Shown: positions 6,921 through 16,647 of the stretch, one piece after another | How positions within the stretch are numbered: position 1 is the first letter of the stretch | Layout: the number at the start of each line of letters is the position of its first letter | Assembly: GCF_027924525.1 (NCBI RefSeq) | Contig: NZ_AP027040.1 | Span: forward strand, 310,001-374,000 | From: Aurantimicrobium sp. INA4 | Lineage (GTDB): Bacteria; Actinomycetota; Actinomycetes; Actinomycetales; Microbacteriaceae | Direction: 5' to 3' | DNA: 64,000 bases | Translations under genes and position numbers: made by a program | Notes under the pieces: model-generated | What the model saw: only the letters and a program-made list of their open reading frames with translations | Told to the model about the DNA's origin: nothing | The model's database searches: none

Positions 6921-7739
6921 ATGAAAAAGTTTTCTCTCAAAGCGCTCGGCGCTGGAATTTTGACCCTGGGTCTCGTCGTTGCTGGGGCTGCGTTGCCTGC
7001 AAATGCAGGAACACTTACCTCGGCCTCAGTAACTGCCACAGGAACAATTGGAACTTCTGGAACCAACGCATATCCAATTACTCTTGCGGCAACTACAATT
7101 ACCTCGACTGGCCAGTTCGTGATTACTTTGCCAACTGGTTGGACACCCACTTTTTTCGGTGGGCCAACTTGTGGAGGAATCACACTCACTGGCATCAATA
7201 TCACTAACACTGGATGTAACGTATCTGGAAATGTAATTACCCTGTACGGATCTGATGGAAATACTTCGGCCCCTATTCCTACGGGTGCGAAAACTGTAAC
7301 TTTCGCCGCTGGTAAACTGAACACGGCTGCAGCACGTGATTTCGTCCTAGCCTCAAGTAACAGCGGAACAGCCGTGGACAGTGTTACAGTCACCCTTGCG
7401 TCAGCATCATCCAGCTACACTGTCACCTTCAATTCAAACGGTGGTTCTGGTGCGATGGCTGATCAGTCGGCAAGCACAGCTACTGCTCTGAGTGCGAATG
7501 CATTTACTCGCAGTGGCTACACATTCGCCGGTTGGAACACTGTGGCTGATGGTTCTGGTACCGCATACGCTGATGGTGCCAGCTATGCCTTCACTGCTAA
7601 CACAACTCTTTACGCGCAGTGGACAACAACTCTAGCCACAACCGGCTTTGACGCCGCGCCTTACCTCTTCGGTGGTCTGGCTCTTGCCCTAACTGGTGGA
7701 GCACTCATGCTGATTGCTCGACGCAAGCAGAGCAACTAG
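6921..7739 (+). CDS. LAxTG-anchored surface protein with InlB B-type repeat (copy 1)
   Basis: Secreted, probably sortase-anchored protein of 272 residues. Visible parts are a signal peptide (MKKFSLKALGAGI... ending near PANAG, about residue 30), a Thr/Ser/Gly-rich beta-type domain with one Cys pair (residues about 31-165), and a Listeria-Bacteroides (Flg_new/InlB B) repeat with the signature TFNSNGGSGAM...GYTFAGWNT...YAQW (about 167-235). The end is a sorting signal LATTGF, a hydrophobic helix and a basic tail ARRKQSN. LAxTG is the motif read by class E sortases of Actinobacteria; no sortase is in the window. The N-terminal domain differs from copy 2 while the last 106 codons are nearly identical. 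Function unknown; adhesion or surface decoration is plausible. Confidence 0.85.
   Translation: MKKFSLKALGAGILTLGLVVAGAALPANAGTLTSASVTATGTIGTSGTNAYPITLAATTITSTGQFVITLPTGWTPTFFGGPTCGGITLTGINITNTGCNVSGNVITLYGSDGNTSAPIPTGAKTVTFAAGKLNTAAARDFVLASSNSGTAVDSVTVTLASASSSYTVTFNSNGGSGAMADQSASTATALSANAFTRSGYTFAGWNTVADGSGTAYADGASYAFTANTTLYAQWTTTLATTGFDAAPYLFGGLALALTGGALMLIARRKQSN
7419..7739 (+). repeat. Direct repeat unit A (3' half of LAxTG gene 1)
   Basis: A 321-bp segment coding for the InlB B-type repeat plus sorting signal is matched at the same length by 8383-8703. Differences are mostly synonymous or a few residues (V/A, YAFT/FPFS, T/A). It is the core of a larger tandem duplication that also includes promoter motif and terminator. 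Confidence 0.9.
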
Positions 7740-7752
7740 TAGTTATCCCAAC

Positions 7753-7784
7753 AGAACACCCCGCTCCTTGGAGTGGGGTGTTCT
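7753..7784 (+). terminator. Terminator after LAxTG gene 1
   Basis: AGAACACCCCGCTCC / GGAGTGGGGTGTTCT form a 15-bp stem with a TT loop and one G-T pair, followed by GGTTTTCT. It is almost identical to the hairpin after copy 2. Confidence 0.88.
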
Positions 7785-7818
7785 GGTTTTCTGCCCAACA
7801 GATAATAAAACTTTTGTC

Positions 7819-7830
7819 TAGGATGGAGCT
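7819..7830 (+). promoter_or_regulatory. Leaderless-type promoter of second LAxTG gene
   Basis: -10 hexamer TAGGAT ends 6 nt before the ATG at 7831, preceded by the same AAAACTTTTGTCTA 14-mer (7807-7820) as copy 1. Confidence 0.6.
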
Positions 7831-8703
7831 ATGCAGAAGTTATCGCTCAAGGCTCTTGCCGCATCAATTTTGTCTTTATTCCTTATTGCCTTTGGCGCCG
7901 CGATTCCGGCAAATGCAGCCACGAACGTCACGCCATCGGATGTCGTTGTTGCGGGTGGCAACAACACCAGCAGCTTCACGGTTAATTTAGATTCGCTTCC
8001 GAACAGTGTCTATTCCTTTGGAATTCGGATTTACGGTGGATCCTTTGTCACACAAGTTGGTGCACCTGGTTCTGCAATTACTGTTTCCGCTTCAAGCCCC
8101 ACTCAATGCTCTTCTTCTGGGATTTCTTTTCAAGCAGGAGCTTCGGTTTCCGGGTTTTGCGTCGCATTGAACTCGACAGTTAACCGCGCATTTTTTTATG
8201 CTACTCCGAACAACGTAAATCCAGCCGGTACAGCAAGTCTCTCCTTTGCCACTGGATCAATCCTCTTTGATGCAAGCGCACCAGCAGGTGGCTACAGAAT
8301 TGAGGCGTACTACCAAACTTCCAGTGGTGGAGGGTCCACAACCCTTGCAACTATTGCACTAACTACAGCTTCAGCTTCAAAAACTGTCACCTTCAACTCA
8401 AATGGTGGTTCGGGTGCGATGGCTGATCAGTCGGCAAGTACTGCTACTGCTCTGAGTGCGAATGCGTTTACTCGTTCTGGCTACACATTCGCCGGTTGGA
8501 ACACTGCTGCTGATGGCTCTGGTACTGCATACGCAGATGGCGCTAGTTTCCCTTTCTCTGCCAACACAACGTTGTACGCGCAGTGGACAGCAACTCTTGC
8601 TACAACCGGTTTTGATGCAGCGCCGTACCTCTTTGGTGGTCTGGCTCTTGCTCTCACCGGTGGTGCACTGATGCTGATTGCTCGACGCAAGCAGAGCAAC
8701 TAG
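7831..8703 (+). CDS. LAxTG-anchored surface protein with InlB B-type repeat (copy 2)
   Basis: Paralogue of the preceding gene, 290 residues. A signal peptide (MQKLSLKALAASIL... ending near PANAA) is followed by a divergent beta-rich region with two Cys (TQCSSSG and VSGFCV) that may form a disulphide. Then come the same InlB B-type repeat (TFNSNGGSGAM...YAQW), LATTGF sorting motif, transmembrane helix and ARRKQSN tail. The divergent N-terminal half combined with a conserved 3' half suggests either strong constraint on the anchor or gene conversion. It has its own promoter and terminator, so the two are separate transcription units. The ligand is unknown. Confidence 0.85.
   Translation: MQKLSLKALAASILSLFLIAFGAAIPANAATNVTPSDVVVAGGNNTSSFTVNLDSLPNSVYSFGIRIYGGSFVTQVGAPGSAITVSASSPTQCSSSGISFQAGASVSGFCVALNSTVNRAFFYATPNNVNPAGTASLSFATGSILFDASAPAGGYRIEAYYQTSSGGGSTTLATIALTTASASKTVTFNSNGGSGAMADQSASTATALSANAFTRSGYTFAGWNTAADGSGTAYADGASFPFSANTTLYAQWTATLATTGFDAAPYLFGGLALALTGGALMLIARRKQSN
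8383..8703 (+). repeat. Direct repeat unit B (3' half of LAxTG gene 2)
   Basis: Second copy of the 321-bp repeat. Similarity continues past the stop codon into the terminator (TAG-TTATCCCAACAGAACACC shared with copy 1 apart from a 3-nt length difference). Confidence 0.9.
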
Positions 8704-8716
8704 TTGTTATCCCAAC

Positions 8717-8748
8717 AGAACACCCCGCTCATTGGAGCGGGGTGTTCT
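8717..8748 (+). terminator. Bidirectional terminator between LAxTG gene 2 and hrpA
   Basis: AGAACACCCCGCTC / GAGCGGGGTGTTCT with a short ATTG loop ends 3 bp before the hrpA stop codon, so it may serve both convergent genes. Confidence 0.85.
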
Positions 8749-8751
8749 TGT

Positions 8752-11700
8752 TTATCCCAAGACTTTCTTGATGCGCTGGAGTGAGATGGGTTCTGCCGTG
8801 CCCAGGGATTGGGCAAACAGGCTAACCCTGAATTCTTCAATCATCCACCGTGCTCTGACGATGTGTGCAGGGGAGTTGGGGGCCAGAGGAATCTTGCCTC
8901 CCGCTGCTTCATAAAGTGAGAGTGCCTGGGTGAGCTCAACAGATGCCGTTCTGTCTCGACCTGAGTCTTCGAGCATGCGCTGAATGCGCATGGTGATGGC
9001 GCGGACATAAATCAAGATGCGAGGTAGTCGTGCGAGACCGGCGTCGCTGATGAAGCCTGGTTGGAGAAGGTTTTCCAAATGAGCCTTTTCTTCGGTGAGT
9101 TGGGCAAGGAACGTCATCGGGTTTGCTTGAGACATAGCTTTCTGGGCATCTTTGGCCGCGGAAAGAATTCGAGCTGTTTGGGAAACTGCATCAAAAATGT
9201 TGTCCATGATGGCGCCCTGGACGCGGTCCCTCAGGGTTTCAAACTCTGGCTTTTGGAAGATCATGCCGTCTTCACGCATGGAGTAGAGAACGCTATCAAC
9301 ACTGGCTGCAATGGCGTCAGCTATGAGTGCATTAAGGCTGGGATAGGGGCTCTGGGTGAGGATGAGTTTCTCAGCTGCAGTGAGATGTTCTTGAACATAC
9401 TTTGCTGGTGAAGGTACAGCCGCGATTGCGAGTGCTCTCGTGCCCAGAGGGTGTTCTCTGCGCTGGTTAGCTTCGGTGGCCATGAGTCTGATGTTGACCT
9501 CTTGGCGTGCTGTTCCGGGGTTGGTGACAACAAGTGCGGGGTATGCGCGCACTGTGTTGCCACCGTGCTGTGCATCCACGGTGCGGGGCAGCTCATCAAA
9601 GTCCCAGCTAGTTAGACCATCACGTTCGAGTGGCGATGTCACCCGCTCTGCTACTTCAGCAACCGCATCCCTAGTTTTCTCTGCCAAACCTCGCTGGAGT
9701 TTCTCTAGGTTCTTGTCCGTGCCCATGTTCTTGCCAGTGCTGCCAATCACTCTGTAGGTCATGCGCAAGTGATCTGGAAGTCTCAGCGGATCAAAGTCAG
9801 CTGCGCTGACGAGTGCTCCGCTGAGACTTTGCAGTGCTTTGGCCACGGAGGTGAGGAGGTTGCCCTGCGGTGTCTCAGGCAGCGTGGCAGCAGCCTTGGC
9901 TGCCCAGTCCGCTGCCGGGACGACCTGGCGGCGAATGTTCTTCGGCAGCGTCTTGATCAGTCCTGTAATGAGCTCAAGACGAAGTCCTGGAACCAGCCAG
10001 TCAAACGGTTCTGGATCAAGACGAGCCAAGAGAGGCAGCGGAACTTCAACGGTGACGCCGTCATCTTCTCGACCCGGTTCGAAGCGATATTTCAGCTTGA
10101 GCCGCTGGTCGCCATAGACCCACTCAGAGGGGAATTCGATCTCGTCATGCTCCGCTTCTGTTTCTTCCAGAAGGTCAGACCGTTGCATGGTGAGCAGGTC
10201 GGGGTTGGTGTTCTTTTCTTTTTTCCACCAGCCTTCAAAGGTTCGGGTGGAGAAGACATCTGCAGGGATGCGTTGGTCATAGAACGCGAAGACGACTTCG
10301 TCGTCTGCCAATATGTCTCTTCTTCGTGAACGTTCTTCGAGTTCTTCTAGTTGCCTGCGGAGCGCACGGTTGCTTCTGTCGAAAGCTTGTTTGGAATCCC
10401 ATTCGCCATCGACGAGTGCATGGCGGATGAACAGTTCACGGCACAGCTCAGGGTCGATCCGTGAATATTGCATTCTGCGGTGGGCAACGAGCGTGACACC
10501 AAAGAGCGTTACACGCTCATAGGCAACAACGGCTCCTTGGTTTTTCTCCCAGTGCGGTTCGCTATAGCTTCGCTTACACAGGTCTCCGGCAATCTTTTCT
10601 GCCCAGCTGGGATCTATTGCTGCGTTGGTTCTGGCAAAGAGTCTGCTGGTTTCTACCAACTCTGCACTCATCACGGCTGCAGGGGGTTTCTTGGCTAGGG
10701 CAGAGCCAGGGAAGATGACGAATTTCTGGTTTCGTGATCCCAGGTATTCGTGCTGCTGCTTGCGTGGGTTTGAGTGAGGGCCACGCTTGTCTGCGAGCTT
10801 GTTGTCACTGACTTGCTTGAGACCAATATGGGAGAGCAATCCTGCCAGCAGAGACTTGTGAATGCCGTCTGGATCAATCTTGGGTTCACCCAAGGTGAGG
10901 CCTAGGGGTTTGGTAAGTGTTCTGAGTTGCCGATAGACGTCATTCCATTCACGCACGCGCAGGTAGTTGAGGAATTCTGCTTTACACATCCTGCGGAAAG
11001 CACTCGAGGACAGTTCCTTTTGCTTCTCTTCCAGATAGTTCCATAGGTTCAACAATGTGAGGAAGTCACTGGTGGGGTCTGTGAAGCGGGCATGGGAAAG
11101 GTCTGCTTGTGGTCGCTTTTCTAGCGGGCGCTCTCTTGGATCTTGAATAGTGAGCCCTGCCACAACCGCCATGACTTCTCTGGTGACACCGTGGTGGCGT
11201 GACTCAAGTACCATGCGCGCAAAGCGAGGCTCTATGGGCAAGCGAGCTAAATCGTGACCAATCTTGGTGAGCGTGGTTGCCCCGGAGGTGTTCTGGATGG
11301 CCCCGAGTTCTTTGAGCAGATCAAGACCGTCTTTCACACCACGAGAATCGGGTGTTTGCAGGAAGGGGAATTGGGAGATGTCTCCCAAACCTAGTGAGGC
11401 CGCTTGCAGAATCACCGAGGCGAGATTGGTGCGCAAGATTTCGGGGTCGGTGAATTCTGGGCGGCGCTCGAAGTCCTCTTCGGAGTAGAGGCGTATTGCT
11501 ATACCGTCGCTGGTTCGACCACAACGGCCAGAGCGCTGGTTCGCACTAGCTTGCGAGATGGCCTCAATGGGAAGTCGCTGCACCTTGGCTCTCGGCGAAT
11601 ACCTGGAGATGCGTGCTGTTCCGGCATCGATGACGTATTTGATGCCAGGAACTGTGAGGCTGGTCTCGGCCACGTTCGTGGCCAGAATGATGCGTTTTCT

Positions 11701-12609
11701 TAATCCCGGAACTTTGCTTGGTTCGAAGACTTTGTGTTGATCTGCTGCAGAAAGGCGGCCATACAGTGGCAGCACTTCGGTGCCGGCCTTCATCCGGCCG
11801 GCAGTGATGTGGCCTTCTATGGCTTCTTGAACATCGCGAATCTCTGTCTCACCCGAGAGGAACACCAAGACATCTCCAGGTGCTTCTTTATCGAGCTCGT
11901 TGAGTGCAGCAATGATGCCGTCGAGGTAATCACGTACTGAATGTTCCGGGATGGCCGTTGCTGTGTTCTTGTCGTCAGCGAGTTCGTCATCGTCGACGTC
12001 ATCACTATTGACCTTGTCTTGGACGAGTGGGCGGTAACGAATTTCGATGGGGTAGGTGCGGCCTGAGACTTCAATAACCGGAGCATTACCGAAATGAGTG
12101 GCAAAGCTTTCCGGGGCAATGGTGGCTGAAGTAATGATGACTTTGAGGTCAGGTCGCTGAGGAAGTATCTGCTTGAGATAGCCCAGAAGGAAGTCAACGT
12201 TGAGGCTGCGCTCATGGGCTTCATCGATGATGATGGTGTCGTAGTTTTTGAGAAGTCGATCGCGTTGTAGGGCATTGAGCAAAATGCCGTCGGTCATGAC
12301 TTTAACTTCGGTCTCAGCACTGGCTTGATCTGTAAAGCGCACTTGGTAGCCAACGAGACCACCGAGTTCCACCTTGAGTTCTTCTGCAATGCGCTCTGCT
12401 ACAGCGCGGGCGGCAATACGTCTGGGTTGTGTGTGGGCAATGCTCGTGCGGCCAAGTTCCAGGCACATCTTCGGTATTTGGGTAGTTTTTCCCGAGCCGG
12501 TGGCCCCGGCAATAATGACCACTTGGTTCTCTCGGATGGCTGCCAGTATCTCCTCGCGCCGCTCACTGACGGGTAAGTCAGGGGGGTAAGTGATGAGTGC
12601 GGCGTCCAT
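8752..12609 (-). CDS. hrpA: ATP-dependent RNA helicase HrpA (DEAH box)
   Basis: Large DEAH-box helicase of 1285 residues, in the usual HrpA range of about 1280-1300. Motif I GATGSGKT is at 35-42 and motif II DEAH at 129-132. Motif III SATI follows, and motif VI QRSGRCGRT appears after the RecA2 domain. The helicase-associated winged-helix and OB-type domains and the long C-terminal DUF3418-type region complete the architecture. HrpA acts on mRNA and on stalled or collided ribosomes in other bacteria. The ATG at 12609 has no clear Shine-Dalgarno; TAGGCT lies 11 nt upstream, so the leader would be only a few bases. Divergent from the following MFS gene. Confidence 0.95.
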   Translation of the reverse strand: MDAALITYPPDLPVSERREEILAAIRENQVVIIAGATGSGKTTQIPKMCLELGRTSIAHTQPRRIAARAVAERIAEELKVELGGLVGYQVRFTDQASAETEVKVMTDGILLNALQRDRLLKNYDTIIIDEAHERSLNVDFLLGYLKQILPQRPDLKVIITSATIAPESFATHFGNAPVIEVSGRTYPIEIRYRPLVQDKVNSDDVDDDELADDKNTATAIPEHSVRDYLDGIIAALNELDKEAPGDVLVFLSGETEIRDVQEAIEGHITAGRMKAGTEVLPLYGRLSAADQHKVFEPSKVPGLRKRIILATNVAETSLTVPGIKYVIDAGTARISRYSPRAKVQRLPIEAISQASANQRSGRCGRTSDGIAIRLYSEEDFERRPEFTDPEILRTNLASVILQAASLGLGDISQFPFLQTPDSRGVKDGLDLLKELGAIQNTSGATTLTKIGHDLARLPIEPRFARMVLESRHHGVTREVMAVVAGLTIQDPRERPLEKRPQADLSHARFTDPTSDFLTLLNLWNYLEEKQKELSSSAFRRMCKAEFLNYLRVREWNDVYRQLRTLTKPLGLTLGEPKIDPDGIHKSLLAGLLSHIGLKQVSDNKLADKRGPHSNPRKQQHEYLGSRNQKFVIFPGSALAKKPPAAVMSAELVETSRLFARTNAAIDPSWAEKIAGDLCKRSYSEPHWEKNQGAVVAYERVTLFGVTLVAHRRMQYSRIDPELCRELFIRHALVDGEWDSKQAFDRSNRALRRQLEELEERSRRRDILADDEVVFAFYDQRIPADVFSTRTFEGWWKKEKNTNPDLLTMQRSDLLEETEAEHDEIEFPSEWVYGDQRLKLKYRFEPGREDDGVTVEVPLPLLARLDPEPFDWLVPGLRLELITGLIKTLPKNIRRQVVPAADWAAKAAATLPETPQGNLLTSVAKALQSLSGALVSAADFDPLRLPDHLRMTYRVIGSTGKNMGTDKNLEKLQRGLAEKTRDAVAEVAERVTSPLERDGLTSWDFDELPRTVDAQHGGNTVRAYPALVVTNPGTARQEVNIRLMATEANQRREHPLGTRALAIAAVPSPAKYVQEHLTAAEKLILTQSPYPSLNALIADAIAASVDSVLYSMREDGMIFQKPEFETLRDRVQGAIMDNIFDAVSQTARILSAAKDAQKAMSQANPMTFLAQLTEEKAHLENLLQPGFISDAGLARLPRILIYVRAITMRIQRMLEDSGRDRTASVELTQALSLYEAAGGKIPLAPNSPAHIVRARWMIEEFRVSLFAQSLGTAEPISLQRIKKVLG

Positions 12610-12694
12610 GGTCTTTATCCAGCCTACGCGAGGGGTGTTTATACCTGGCGTCTAATGTGACACACTTACACAGGTCCACTTTCTAGGAGGAAAT

Positions 12695-14266
12695 GTGTCT
12701 TCAACCGCTGCGTCGTCTACTGCGCCCGAGCAAGGCTTCCGCCGCTATGCAGTTATTCTGCTTGGAATGCTCGGAGCAATCCAGGTAGCAGACCCCATTC
12801 TTTCTTCGTTGGCACTCGTTAAGGCCTCCGATGAACTCAACTTCTCTGCATCTACACAGTCGCTTGCTGCAGGTATTTCAACCCTGGCACTAGCAGCCAC
12901 TGCTATCCCCGGCGGTATGCTCGCAGACCGCTACGGCCGCCGCTTGCTGCTTGCTCTCTCGGTACTGGTAGCTGCTGCGGGTCAGCTCATGACCGCAAGC
13001 GCGGGTCTGATTGACCCCAAGGCAGACACTGCGGTGCTGTTCTATCTTCTGGGCCGCGTCATCACCGGTGTTGCACTGGGTGTGACCTTCGGTGCTTCCT
13101 ACGGCATGCTGCGCAACGTTTCCAGCGCCAAGTCGCTGGGTCCCGCTATGGCGACCTTCAACATCGTCAACGGAATTATTCCAGTTATCGCCATGGTCCT
13201 CGCCGGTGTGCTTATTGCAACCAGCTGGCGTTTGGCTTACTTGATTCTTCCTGTGGTGGCTGTGATCGGGTTCTTCCTGGTCAAGCCCATCTTGCCCAAG
13301 ATTGACAAGCTCCCACCGTCAAAGGTGGATTACCTCGGCATGCTGTTTGTTGCCATTGGTATCGCTGGATTGCTCTACGGCATCAGCTCAGCAACCAACG
13401 GTTTTGACCACCCTGCCTTCTACGTCCCCATCATCGTTGCGCTGATTTCCCTCGCAGCGTTTGGTATTCGTGAGAACCGCACCAAGTCTCCCGTCTTCCC
13501 CATTAAGCTGCTGAGCCACCCCGCATTCTTGGGTGCTGTGGTCATGGGTATTTTCTGGAACATGGCTTCTGCGTCGATGAGCCAGATGCTTCCTAACATG
13601 TGGCAGTACGTCACCCACATTCCTGAAGCACTCCTGGGTGCTGCAAGCTTGCCCATGTCCGCAGCTGGAATCATAGGTTCGGTTATTGCCGGTGCTCTGC
13701 TCGGTAAGGGTTCGGTGCCTCGCACCACCGCTTTTGCCGGCTACATTCTCATGGTTGTAGGTTTTGCTAGCTACCTCATCATTGGCCCCACCTCGAGCTA
13801 CCAGATGTTCCTTCCCGGAATGATCATTGCTGCTGTGGGTTGGATGATGAACGCCACCAGCCAAGGCAACCTGTTCATTACCTTGGCTCCTGCCAAGTTC
13901 TATGGCCCCGTAACCTCCAGCAAGCTTGCTGTGGGACAGTTCGGTTACGCACTGGGACTTACCGGTAGCACCGTGATGGTCTCCTTGTTTACTCTCGCTG
14001 GTGTGAGCTCGGCAACCAAGGGTGCTGTTGCTGGTGACTCCAACTGGGATGCCATCACGTCCTACATGTCAACAGGTCAGACAACCAACTCTGATCTTGC
14101 TGCTGTAAGTACCTCTGATCTGGCCGGTATTTACACCACGGCATTCGTCTCCACGATTTCCATCATCGCGGTGGTTGTGGCTGTTGCTGGTATCACGATG
14201 TATCTCCTCCTCAAGAACAAGAAGGCTTCTGTTCCTGTCGAGGAATACCTCGGTTTGACCAACTAA
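12695..14266 (+). CDS. MFS transporter, DHA2-like 14-helix type
   Basis: Membrane carrier of 523 residues with about fourteen hydrophobic segments. Motif A is clear as GMLADRYGRRLLL between helices 2 and 3, and GRVITGVALGVTFGASYGMLRN follows. The length and helix number fit the DHA2 (drug:H+ antiporter 14-TM) group. The substrate is unknown. The start is the GTG at 12695, with AGGAGG only 4 nt upstream. It has its own transcription unit, divergent from hrpA, and is followed by the leaderless promoter of the methyltransferase gene. Confidence 0.82.
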   Translation: MSSTAASSTAPEQGFRRYAVILLGMLGAIQVADPILSSLALVKASDELNFSASTQSLAAGISTLALAATAIPGGMLADRYGRRLLLALSVLVAAAGQLMTASAGLIDPKADTAVLFYLLGRVITGVALGVTFGASYGMLRNVSSAKSLGPAMATFNIVNGIIPVIAMVLAGVLIATSWRLAYLILPVVAVIGFFLVKPILPKIDKLPPSKVDYLGMLFVAIGIAGLLYGISSATNGFDHPAFYVPIIVALISLAAFGIRENRTKSPVFPIKLLSHPAFLGAVVMGIFWNMASASMSQMLPNMWQYVTHIPEALLGAASLPMSAAGIIGSVIAGALLGKGSVPRTTAFAGYILMVVGFASYLIIGPTSSYQMFLPGMIIAAVGWMMNATSQGNLFITLAPAKFYGPVTSSKLAVGQFGYALGLTGSTVMVSLFTLAGVSSATKGAVAGDSNWDAITSYMSTGQTTNSDLAAVSTSDLAGIYTTAFVSTISIIAVVVAVAGITMYLLLKNKKASVPVEEYLGLTN

Positions 14267-14299
14267 GTAATATCAACAGCGTTCAGTTACAAATCTGTC

Positions 14300-14311
14300 T
14301 AGGCTCGGCTC
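14300..14311 (+). promoter_or_regulatory. Leaderless-type promoter of mmuM
   Basis: TAGGCT ends 6 nt before the ATG at 14312. Confidence 0.6.
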
Positions 14312-15208
14312 ATGCTGTCACACGATGAGTTTGTGAACTTTGTCTCTTCCCCCGTCGTTATCGACGGGGGAATGAGCACAGAGCTCGAGCACCAAGGCTG
14401 GAAGCTTCAAGGTTCACTCTGGACAGCACAAGCACTGTTAGATAACCCAGAGGTCATCCAGGCAGCTCACCGCGCCTATGTGGATGCCGGGGCGCAGGTA
14501 GTGATTACCTCCAGCTACCAAATCTCGCGCGCGGGATTTGAAGAAGTTGGTTTGAGCGCAGCAGATGCAGACCGTGCTTTGCGCGCCAGTGTCGAAGTGG
14601 CCAGTGCCGCAGTTGCCGGAAGCACTGCGCTCGTTGCAGCATCGGTGGGGCCCTATGGTGCCATCTTGCACGACGGCAGCGAATATCGAGGCAACTATGG
14701 TCTGAGCCGTGAGGTGCTTCGAGCTTTCCATGCAGAACGCTTAGCGGTCTTGCTGGAGGCAGAACCAGACTTGCTTGCCATTGAAACCATTCCTGATGCC
14801 CTCGAAGCACAGGCACTCGTGGATGCGCTTGAAGAGTTCCCTGGCGCTCTGGGCTGGATGAGTTTCACCATCGGACCTGATGGAAAGTTATGGGCAGGTC
14901 AAAGCCTGTCGGAGGCAGCGCAGATAGCTTCGTCATCTCCGGCCATTGCGGCCATTGGCGTCAACTGCGTTGACCCTGCTTTGGTTTCTGCAGCCATTGC
15001 CGAGATTCGCACGGTAACTGATCTGCCTGTGGTGATTTATGCCAACGGAGGCGGCACCTGGAATTCAGAGAGCGGTGTGTGGGAGAACGCTGATGCTGAT
15101 GCTCTTGTTGCCTATGCTTCGACCTGGATCAGCCAGGGAGCACGCCTGATTGGTGGGTGCTGTGGCACACATGCTGGCGATATTCGCCAGCTTGCTGCAG
15201 CGCTCTAG
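14312..15208 (+). CDS. mmuM: Homocysteine S-methyltransferase (S-methylmethionine type)
   Basis: Zinc enzyme of 298 residues that moves a methyl group from S-methylmethionine or SAM to homocysteine, forming methionine. The Hcy-binding TIM barrel begins at VVIDGGMSTELEHQG. The zinc cysteines are visible in GVNCVD and in the C-terminal GGCCGTHAGDI motif. The length matches MmuM (about 310) rather than MetH. It stands alone; the stop codon directly abuts that of sdaA on the other strand, with no room for a terminator. Confidence 0.9.
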   Translation: MLSHDEFVNFVSSPVVIDGGMSTELEHQGWKLQGSLWTAQALLDNPEVIQAAHRAYVDAGAQVVITSSYQISRAGFEEVGLSAADADRALRASVEVASAAVAGSTALVAASVGPYGAILHDGSEYRGNYGLSREVLRAFHAERLAVLLEAEPDLLAIETIPDALEAQALVDALEEFPGALGWMSFTIGPDGKLWAGQSLSEAAQIASSSPAIAAIGVNCVDPALVSAAIAEIRTVTDLPVVIYANGGGTWNSESGVWENADADALVAYASTWISQGARLIGGCCGTHAGDIRQLAAAL

Positions 15209-16573
15209 CTAGCACTCAATCACGTTGACGGCGAGGCCGCCTTCGCTGGTTTCTTTGTACTTTGTCGACATGTCGAGACCTGTCTGACGCATGGTCTCAA
15301 TCACGGTGTCGAGCGAGACGAGGTGGTTGCCATCCCCGTGGAGCGCCAGACGAGCTGCACTGACCGCGGTTGAGCTAGCAATGGCGTTGCGCTCAATACA
15401 CGGAATCTGAACAAGACCACCCACAGGGTCACAGGTCAGCCCGAGGTGGTGTTCCATGGCGATTTCTGCAGCGTTTTCAACCTGGCGTGGTGTTCCACCC
15501 AGGACGGCGCAGAGGCCACCTGCGGCCATGGCGCAGGCGGGGCCTACTTCGCCTTGGCAGCCAGCTTCAGCGCCTGAGATAGAAGCGTTGGATTTGAAAA
15601 GGGATCCAATAGCAGTCGCGGTGAGAAGATAGCGCCGGATTCCTTCCTGGTTCGCACCTGGAACAAAACGGAGGTAGTAGCTGGCAACAGCAGGAACAAT
15701 TCCAGCAGCACCATTAGTGGGAGCAGTGACCACGCGGCCTCCGGCTGCGTTTTCTTCGTTGACGGCCAGAGCAAAAGCATGAAGCCACTCAATGGTGGTG
15801 TCACGGCTATTGGCAGCATCAGCAGTGACAAGGTGTTCGCGCAGTTCAGCTGCGCGACGCTTCACGCTCAACCCACCGGGCAAAGTTCCAGCTGAGGTGA
15901 GTCCAGACTGCACGCAGGAATGCATGGTGTCCCAGATGGCATCCAGGCGCGCGTTGACTTCCTCCTCAGTGTGTTGAGAAAGCTCGTTCTGCATGGCGAC
16001 CTGGTCAATGGTCATGTTCTGCACATCACACAGAGCCAATAAAGCTGCGGAGGTTCCATAGGGCAGAGGCCACTGCGTGGTGATGGTGCTGGTTTCTTCG
16101 CCGTCTCGGCGAATGAATCCGCCCCCAACGGAGTAGTAGGTCTGTTCGTGAAGCGGGGCGCCATCTGCGCCGAAGGCGCGGATGGTCATCGCGTTGGGGT
16201 GGCCTGGAAGGCGCGTGCGGGGCTCAAAGCTGATGTCACCTGGGGTGAAAGCAATGGTGTGGCTTCCGCCCAGATCGAGTGTGGGGTCATTCTCAAGGTT
16301 GCTCCAGGCATTGCGAACCTCATCGGGCATGCAGGTTTCTGGGGCCAGGCCGGTCAAGCCGGCAATGACTGCTCCGGGGGTGCCGTGACCTATCCCGGTG
16401 GAACCGAGTGAGCCATACAGGCTGCAGTTGACGGAGACTACCTTCTCAATGAGGCCCTGTGATCTGAGCTGTGTAACGAAGTCCAGGGCAGCACGCATGG
16501 GGCCCACAGTGTGAGAACTGGAGGGACCGATACCTATCGAGAACAGGTCAAAGGCTGAGACGTACGCTGTCAC
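15209..16573 (-). CDS. sdaA: L-serine ammonia-lyase, single-chain iron-sulphur type
   Basis: Converts L-serine to pyruvate and ammonia using a [4Fe-4S] cluster. Its 454 residues join the beta (about 1-160) and alpha (about 185-454) domains in one chain, as in E. coli SdaA. Signatures are [12 protein letters not shown] near the N-terminus, [34 protein letters not shown] and [18 protein letters not shown], which include the cluster cysteines. The usual Cys near the C-terminus (NVIEC) is the last residue, as in the family where it occupies the active site. It starts at the GTG 16573 with a leaderless-type promoter. Confidence 0.95.
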   Translation of the reverse strand: MTAYVSAFDLFSIGIGPSSSHTVGPMRAALDFVTQLRSQGLIEKVVSVNCSLYGSLGSTGIGHGTPGAVIAGLTGLAPETCMPDEVRNAWSNLENDPTLDLGGSHTIAFTPGDISFEPRTRLPGHPNAMTIRAFGADGAPLHEQTYYSVGGGFIRRDGEETSTITTQWPLPYGTSAALLALCDVQNMTIDQVAMQNELSQHTEEEVNARLDAIWDTMHSCVQSGLTSAGTLPGGLSVKRRAAELREHLVTADAANSRDTTIEWLHAFALAVNEENAAGGRVVTAPTNGAAGIVPAVASYYLRFVPGANQEGIRRYLLTATAIGSLFKSNASISGAEAGCQGEVGPACAMAAGGLCAVLGGTPRQVENAAEIAMEHHLGLTCDPVGGLVQIPCIERNAIASSTAVSAARLALHGDGNHLVSLDTVIETMRQTGLDMSTKYKETSEGGLAVNVIEC

Positions 16574-16586
16574 AAGTTTGAGCCTA
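16574..16586 (-). promoter_or_regulatory. Leaderless-type promoter of sdaA
   Basis: On the minus strand TAGGCT ends 7 nt before the GTG at 16573. Confidence 0.6.
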
Positions 16587-16647
16587 GAGTGCTTGGGCAG
16601 GTGAGTGCCATATTTACTGAAGCATCATGTCCGGTAGGTGGGACAAC

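Noticed and set aside
7419..8703. The LAxTG 321-bp repeat as a transposable element
   Set aside because: The repeats coincide with coding domains and terminators, have no terminal inverted repeats and encode no transposase; tandem duplication explains them.
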